64,000 nt of DNA, taken from Fen-1135 sp963705275. GTDB lineage: Bacteria > Desulfobacterota > Syntrophia > Syntrophales > UBA2185. Made by a program: the position numbers and the translations under genes. Location of the stretch: positions 2,604,001-2,668,000 of the forward strand of contig OY970063.1 in the NCBI GenBank assembly GCA_963705275.1. The letters run 5' to 3'. Numbering within the stretch: position 1 is the stretch's first letter; the number at the start of each line of letters is the position of its first letter. The notes under the pieces were generated by a model, which saw only the letters and a program-made list of their open reading frames with translations, searched no databases and was not told the DNA's origin. Shown here piece after piece: positions 62,168 through 64,000 of this stretch.

Positions 62168-63067
62168 TCACTGCGTAGCCGGATACCATCTTGTCCTGCC
62201 GGTAAGCCAGTTCGGTATTCCGATTTTGTCTCTTGCGGCATCGTAATAGTACGCGCTTCCCTTGAAGGGATCGAATACCTGTATGATGGGGAACTCTATC
62301 ACCTTAGTGTTCTCGAGTGTCATCCCGTTCATCACTGCCGTGTTCTTCACGATCTCCCAGCATGCGGCCGCGTTCACCATGGAAACGAATGCCTTGCAGT
62401 TCCTGGGCGGGATCTCCCGGCGCTGTACCTTCGCGAGAGTTTCCGGATAGATCTTTTCAGTCCTCCCCGGGAACATGTAAATCTTCATGTACTTCGGCAC
62501 GAGGGCCTGGTAGTCGACATCCCGGGCATCAATGTGCTCCACCCCGAACTTACCCACGCTCTCGATTGAGACGTCGCCCTGATGTGTTACTGTGCTTACA
62601 ACCCAGCAGTTTGCAGTGCCCGGGCCGATTACCATCCGCTTCCGGAGGCGTTGGCATACCCGCGCGATCACAAAGTTAGCCTCGGGGTCCGATGTGCCCA
62701 GGGCGACAATGTCCATGCCGGAAATGATTTCATCGAGCCATTTCTCGTCGTTTCGTGTAACCCTCCTGCTATATGCAGTCACGCTGCAACCGGGGTTAAC
62801 CTTCTCCAGATACTCCTTCCATGCCTCCGTCTTTAATTTGCCTACGTAGTCCGGCGTGAAGGGAAGGCGGTTAAGATTAGTCGCTTCAACCATATCGAAA
62901 TCCACGATGACAAACTGCTGGTAACCTACCCGCAGGAGAAAATCAAGGACCGCGCCGTTCCCCCCCGCTCCGACTACAAGGATGCGTGTTTTCCCCATGG
63001 CGGAAATCAGCTCTTCCGTGAAATTGACGATGCCCTGCTGCCTATTGACGATATCTTCCCAGGTCAT
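62168..63067 (-). CDS. ThiF/MoeB/E1-like adenylating enzyme
   Basis: 299 aa. The ATP-binding fold is clear: ILVVGAGGNGAVLDFLLRVG, IVDFDMVEATNLNRLPF (Asp and Arg that hold ATP) and LGTSDPEANF. The CxxC zinc pairs of ThiF/MoeB are absent. A lone TANCWVV cysteine near residue 157 could be a thioester site, which is speculative. No ubiquitin-like or JAB gene is visible in the window. It lies 57 nt downstream of the FeeM-like gene and 75 nt upstream of the MFS gene, all on one strand. Confidence 0.82.
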   Translation of the reverse strand: MTWEDIVNRQQGIVNFTEELISAMGKTRILVVGAGGNGAVLDFLLRVGYQQFVIVDFDMVEATNLNRLPFTPDYVGKLKTEAWKEYLEKVNPGCSVTAYSRRVTRNDEKWLDEIISGMDIVALGTSDPEANFVIARVCQRLRKRMVIGPGTANCWVVSTVTHQGDVSIESVGKFGVEHIDARDVDYQALVPKYMKIYMFPGRTEKIYPETLAKVQRREIPPRNCKAFVSMVNAAACWEIVKNTAVMNGMTLENTKVIEFPIIQVFDPFKGSAYYYDAARDKIGIPNWLTGRTRWYPATQ

Positions 63068-63123
63068 AAATGTCTTCTCAACTGAGGCTCCTCAGAGCCT
63101 CTCTGCTCTATGCTATTTCCGGA

Positions 63124-63963
63124 TCATTCAGGAAGCCCGGATACCCCGGCCTTCCTGCAGAACTCTATAAGAACGGAGGCGGCGTCTGCGCCGGCCTCGG
63201 ACAGTGCATGAGACTTCCGCGCACCGAAATAATTCAATTCATCGGCAGTCATCGGCTGTCTGTTCCTGCTTATCCAGTCAACCAGGGTCTGGGCGTCTTC
63301 ATTCTGGAAGAACCAACGGCGGAGATTCCTCTTGCCCTTCAAACGGCCGTATTTCTCAGCGTACCGGCGTTCCATCGTTTCCAGATTTATGCGGGTGAAG
63401 ACAACCTGTTCGCCTGTCTTCGGGCTCTGCCGCGAATCCGGCGAAACCTCGTCAAACAGAAGAATCTTTGAGTAAAAGGCGGCATGATGTGCCATCACCG
63501 AGGCAACCAAATCGGTATTGTGGAACAGGTGCGCGGCAGCGAGATGGACGAGTCTGTAAAGATGCATCGTGAGGTCGATTGCGCTGTGGTCGATTCTGTC
63601 TTCCACACCCAGAGAAAAAACCTCGCTCAGCCGCCGCCCGTCCTTTCTTAACGCGGCAAGCCGCTCGGGAAAAATTATATCAGCCGGCAGTCCCAGGCGG
63701 GAATCGGGAATTATGCTGATGGTACCTGCTGCCTGTCCGTCCTTCATGGCGAGAAAAGTCATTGCGTGGGGATGCAGGTGATGGATGGTGCACCACAAAC
63801 CGCTCTCCTCGTCCTGCTTTAGTGCATATCCCCTACCTGCGTAGATTTCGTGTACGAGCCTGAATGCCTTCTCGCGGAGCGTCTGCGTGTTTGCGACAAC
63901 AACGCTCCAGTCATTCTTTGGACCGAACCGGTATTGATTTTCTTCAATTAATCTGCCTGCCAA
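63124..63963 (-). CDS. FeeM-like N-acyl amino acid synthase / GNAT-type acyltransferase
   Basis: 279 aa. The pattern RFGPKNDWSVVVANTQTLREKAFRLVHEIY followed by TFLAMKDGQAAGTISIIPD, LSEVFSLGVE and VMAHHAAFYSKILLF resembles FeeM/LuxI-related GNAT acyltransferases that join an acyl-ACP chain to an amino acid. No acyl carrier protein gene is in view, but the window ends 37 nt upstream of the start. It is the first visible gene of the ThiF-like/MFS series. The product is not predictable from sequence. Confidence 0.72.
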   Translation of the reverse strand: MAGRLIEENQYRFGPKNDWSVVVANTQTLREKAFRLVHEIYAGRGYALKQDEESGLWCTIHHLHPHAMTFLAMKDGQAAGTISIIPDSRLGLPADIIFPERLAALRKDGRRLSEVFSLGVEDRIDHSAIDLTMHLYRLVHLAAAHLFHNTDLVASVMAHHAAFYSKILLFDEVSPDSRQSPKTGEQVVFTRINLETMERRYAEKYGRLKGKRNLRRWFFQNEDAQTLVDWISRNRQPMTADELNYFGARKSHALSEAGADAASVLIEFCRKAGVSGLPE

Positions 63964-64000
63964 GGCGCCTTCTCCTTAAACAAACTCAAACCACGTCTCT

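Noticed and set aside
1..64000. CRISPR arrays, prophage modules or complete insertion sequences
   Set aside because: No spaced direct repeats, phage structural or integrase genes, or intact transposase were seen; only one transposase remnant is present.

Overview
The window looks like a chromosomal segment of an anaerobic, Gram-negative deltaproteobacterium, probably Syntrophales-like (inference from gene content; no taxonomic marker was searched). The signs are tungstate uptake, a 2-oxoacid:ferredoxin oxidoreductase operon, an AhbB-type siroheme decarboxylase next to hemL, NtrC-type signalling, a di-adenylate cyclase fused to YbbR repeats, and an outer-membrane barrel protein.

Layout. 0-6 kb: the end of a barrel protein, then an HTH/anion-binding regulator, two TupA-like binding proteins, TupB and TupC, then a nitroreductase. 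6-8 kb: a GmrSD-type DUF262/DUF1524 defence gene. 8-11 kb: a divergent GpsA-like dehydrogenase and a frameshifted TrpB2-like gene. 11-16 kb: rarA and a two-component pair. 16-22.4 kb (minus strand): XRE-cupin regulator, porG, porD-flavoprotein fusion, porA, porB and a crotonase; this stretch is full of single-base indels. 23-27 kb: two unknown membrane proteins, corA, and cdaA-ybbR.

27-36 kb is the most striking part. It carries a complete operon aroF-aroB-pheA-aroDE-aroA-aroK-aroC-tyrA, enough to make phenylalanine and tyrosine from central metabolites apart from the final transamination. A leader encodes a 33-residue peptide containing FYYWNYNF, followed by two tandem intrinsic terminators with mutually exclusive pairings. 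I read this as a ribosome-mediated attenuator that senses all three aromatic amino acids. It is too short for ordinary gene finding and is the best candidate here for an undescribed regulatory system.

36-50 kb: a degenerate J-domain/HTH protein with a MinD-like ATPase, a his operon (hisI, hisG, hisB, a lipoprotein, hisA), a HIT protein, yqeY, dnaG, rpoD (with an odd -35 recognition helix), a CAU tRNA, a zinc-ribbon protein, an RNase H, rnpB, and a SpoIID protein. 50-55.6 kb: sugar epimerase, hemL-ahbB, an ArfB-like factor, a DRG/TGS GTPase and a metallo-hydrolase. 55.9-57.5 kb: a GC-rich patch with a triple rhodanese and a transposase remnant. 57.7-64 kb: a NusG paralogue, an FAD oxidoreductase, a SUMF1-domain protein, and a minus-strand FeeM-like/ThiF-like/MFS cassette running off the right edge.

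Several genes carry single-base frameshifts, clustered at 15.7-21.7 kb, with coding sense kept on both sides. I think sequencing or assembly error is likelier than true decay, but reads are needed to decide.
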